From Carettochelys insculpta (Eukaryota > Chordata > Testudines > Carettochelyidae): a stretch of DNA of 64,000 bases. The DNA lies in assembly GCF_033958435.1 (NCBI RefSeq), contig NC_134161.1, forward strand, positions 13,330,001-13,394,000, read 5' to 3'. Both the position numbers and the translations under genes were made by a program. Positions 63,629 through 64,000 of this stretch are shown in pieces. A model generated the notes under the pieces. The model saw only the letters and a program-made list of their open reading frames with translations, did not search any database and was not told the origin of the DNA. Within the stretch, counting starts at the first letter, position 1, and every line of letters starts with the position of its first letter.

Positions 63629-63755
63629 GCATCCGACAAAGTGGGTCTTTGCCTACGAAAGCTTATGATCCAATAACTCTGTTAGTCTAGAAGATGCCGC
63701 AGCACTTCTCGCTGTTTTTTGCAGATAGAGACCAATATGGCTACCCCCGGGACTA
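63629..63755 (-). repeat. 125-bp SINE-like unit fused to the Penelope 3' end
   Basis: GCATCCGACAAAGTGGGTCTT starts directly after the Penelope-like sequence; the unit ends near ATGGCTACCCCCGGGACTA. It is the reverse complement of 52523-52647. Confidence 0.8.
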
Positions 63756-63756
63756 G

Positions 63757-63880
63757 TCTAAGAGGGGGAGCCATGTTAGTTTGTAGCTTCACAAGAAACA
63801 AGCAGTCCTGTAGCATCTTAAATACTAGCAGATTTATCAGATAATGAGCTTTTGCGAGTAAGACTCACTTTTACTCCAGT
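63757..63880 (+). repeat. 125-bp SINE-like unit, inverted neighbour
   Basis: GTCTAAGAGGGGGAGCCATG ... AGCAGTCCTGTAGCATCTTA ... GAGTAAGACTCACTT. It lies head to head with 63629-63755, so the two can form a hairpin. Confidence 0.75.
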
Positions 63881-64000
63881 CTAAAGAAACATAAGAAACG
63901 TTTCTGGGTAAGGGAAACCAACAGCTCATTAATAACCAAGGTCCATGAGTCTGTCAAGCAAAGTGAGCTTCTGCTTTAATGAGCCTCCTGGCTTCATTCT
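63881..64000. other. Right edge, nothing recognised
   Basis: No feature is supported in the last 120 bases. Confidence 0.5.

Noticed and set aside
60608..64000. Search for further PR-domain exons of PRDM10
   Set aside because: No splice-bounded segment matching the rest of the PR domain was found; these exons must lie beyond the window.

Overview
The window is vertebrate nuclear DNA, most likely from a turtle. It has widely spaced GT-AG exons and no operons. Its interspersed repeats are CR1 LINEs with an 8-bp tail, a tRNA-derived SINE with a CR1-like tail, MIR-like CORE-SINEs, a Penelope-like element, and many small terminal-inverted-repeat (TIR) DNA elements. I recognise this mix from turtle sequence. 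A softshell turtle is possible, but the species cannot be fixed by reading. || Two host genes lie head to tail on the minus strand, the same order and orientation as the mammalian NFRKB-PRDM10 pair. NFRKB (INO80 subunit, deubiquitinase regulator) is cut by the left edge. Its first 213 codons lie in four exons (6145 down to 1245), behind a CpG-rich promoter at about 9.09-9.39 kb and a probable non-coding first exon. PRDM10 (PR-domain zinc-finger transcription regulator) is cut by the right edge. Fifteen coding exons from 60607 down to 17260 join in frame into 839 residues, from the end of the PR domain through all ten C2H2 fingers and the glutamine-rich C-terminus to the stop. Its 3' UTR probably runs to about 13.88 kb. 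No other host protein-coding gene is supported. || Layout: 1-590 RTE-type LINE remnant; 1.2-6.2 kb NFRKB coding exons; 6.2-9.1 kb first intron, ending in a C-rich tract; 9.1-9.4 kb CpG promoter; 9.4-13.9 kb intergenic repeats; 13.9-17.3 kb PRDM10 3' UTR; 17.3-60.6 kb PRDM10 exons with repeat-filled introns; 60.6-64 kb intron with GC-rich repeats, a Penelope-like element and two short repeat units. || The most informative non-genic structures are these: (i) a family of DNA elements with TIRs like GGCYRTGTCTACACT, several of them palindromic along their whole length, flanked by 3-bp target duplications of varied sequence; (ii) a nested stack at 52.3-56.6 kb, in which an old CR1 was hit by a SINE-like unit (12-bp duplication) and by a TIR element (3-bp duplication), and the TIR element was then hit by a young CR1 with an 833-codon open frame; (iii) a solo LTR at 20212-21033 with a perfect 5-bp duplication; (iv) a Penelope-like element whose 3' end abuts the same 125-bp unit found elsewhere as a free-standing repeat. 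I did not find a new multi-gene system. The novelty is in the repeat biology.
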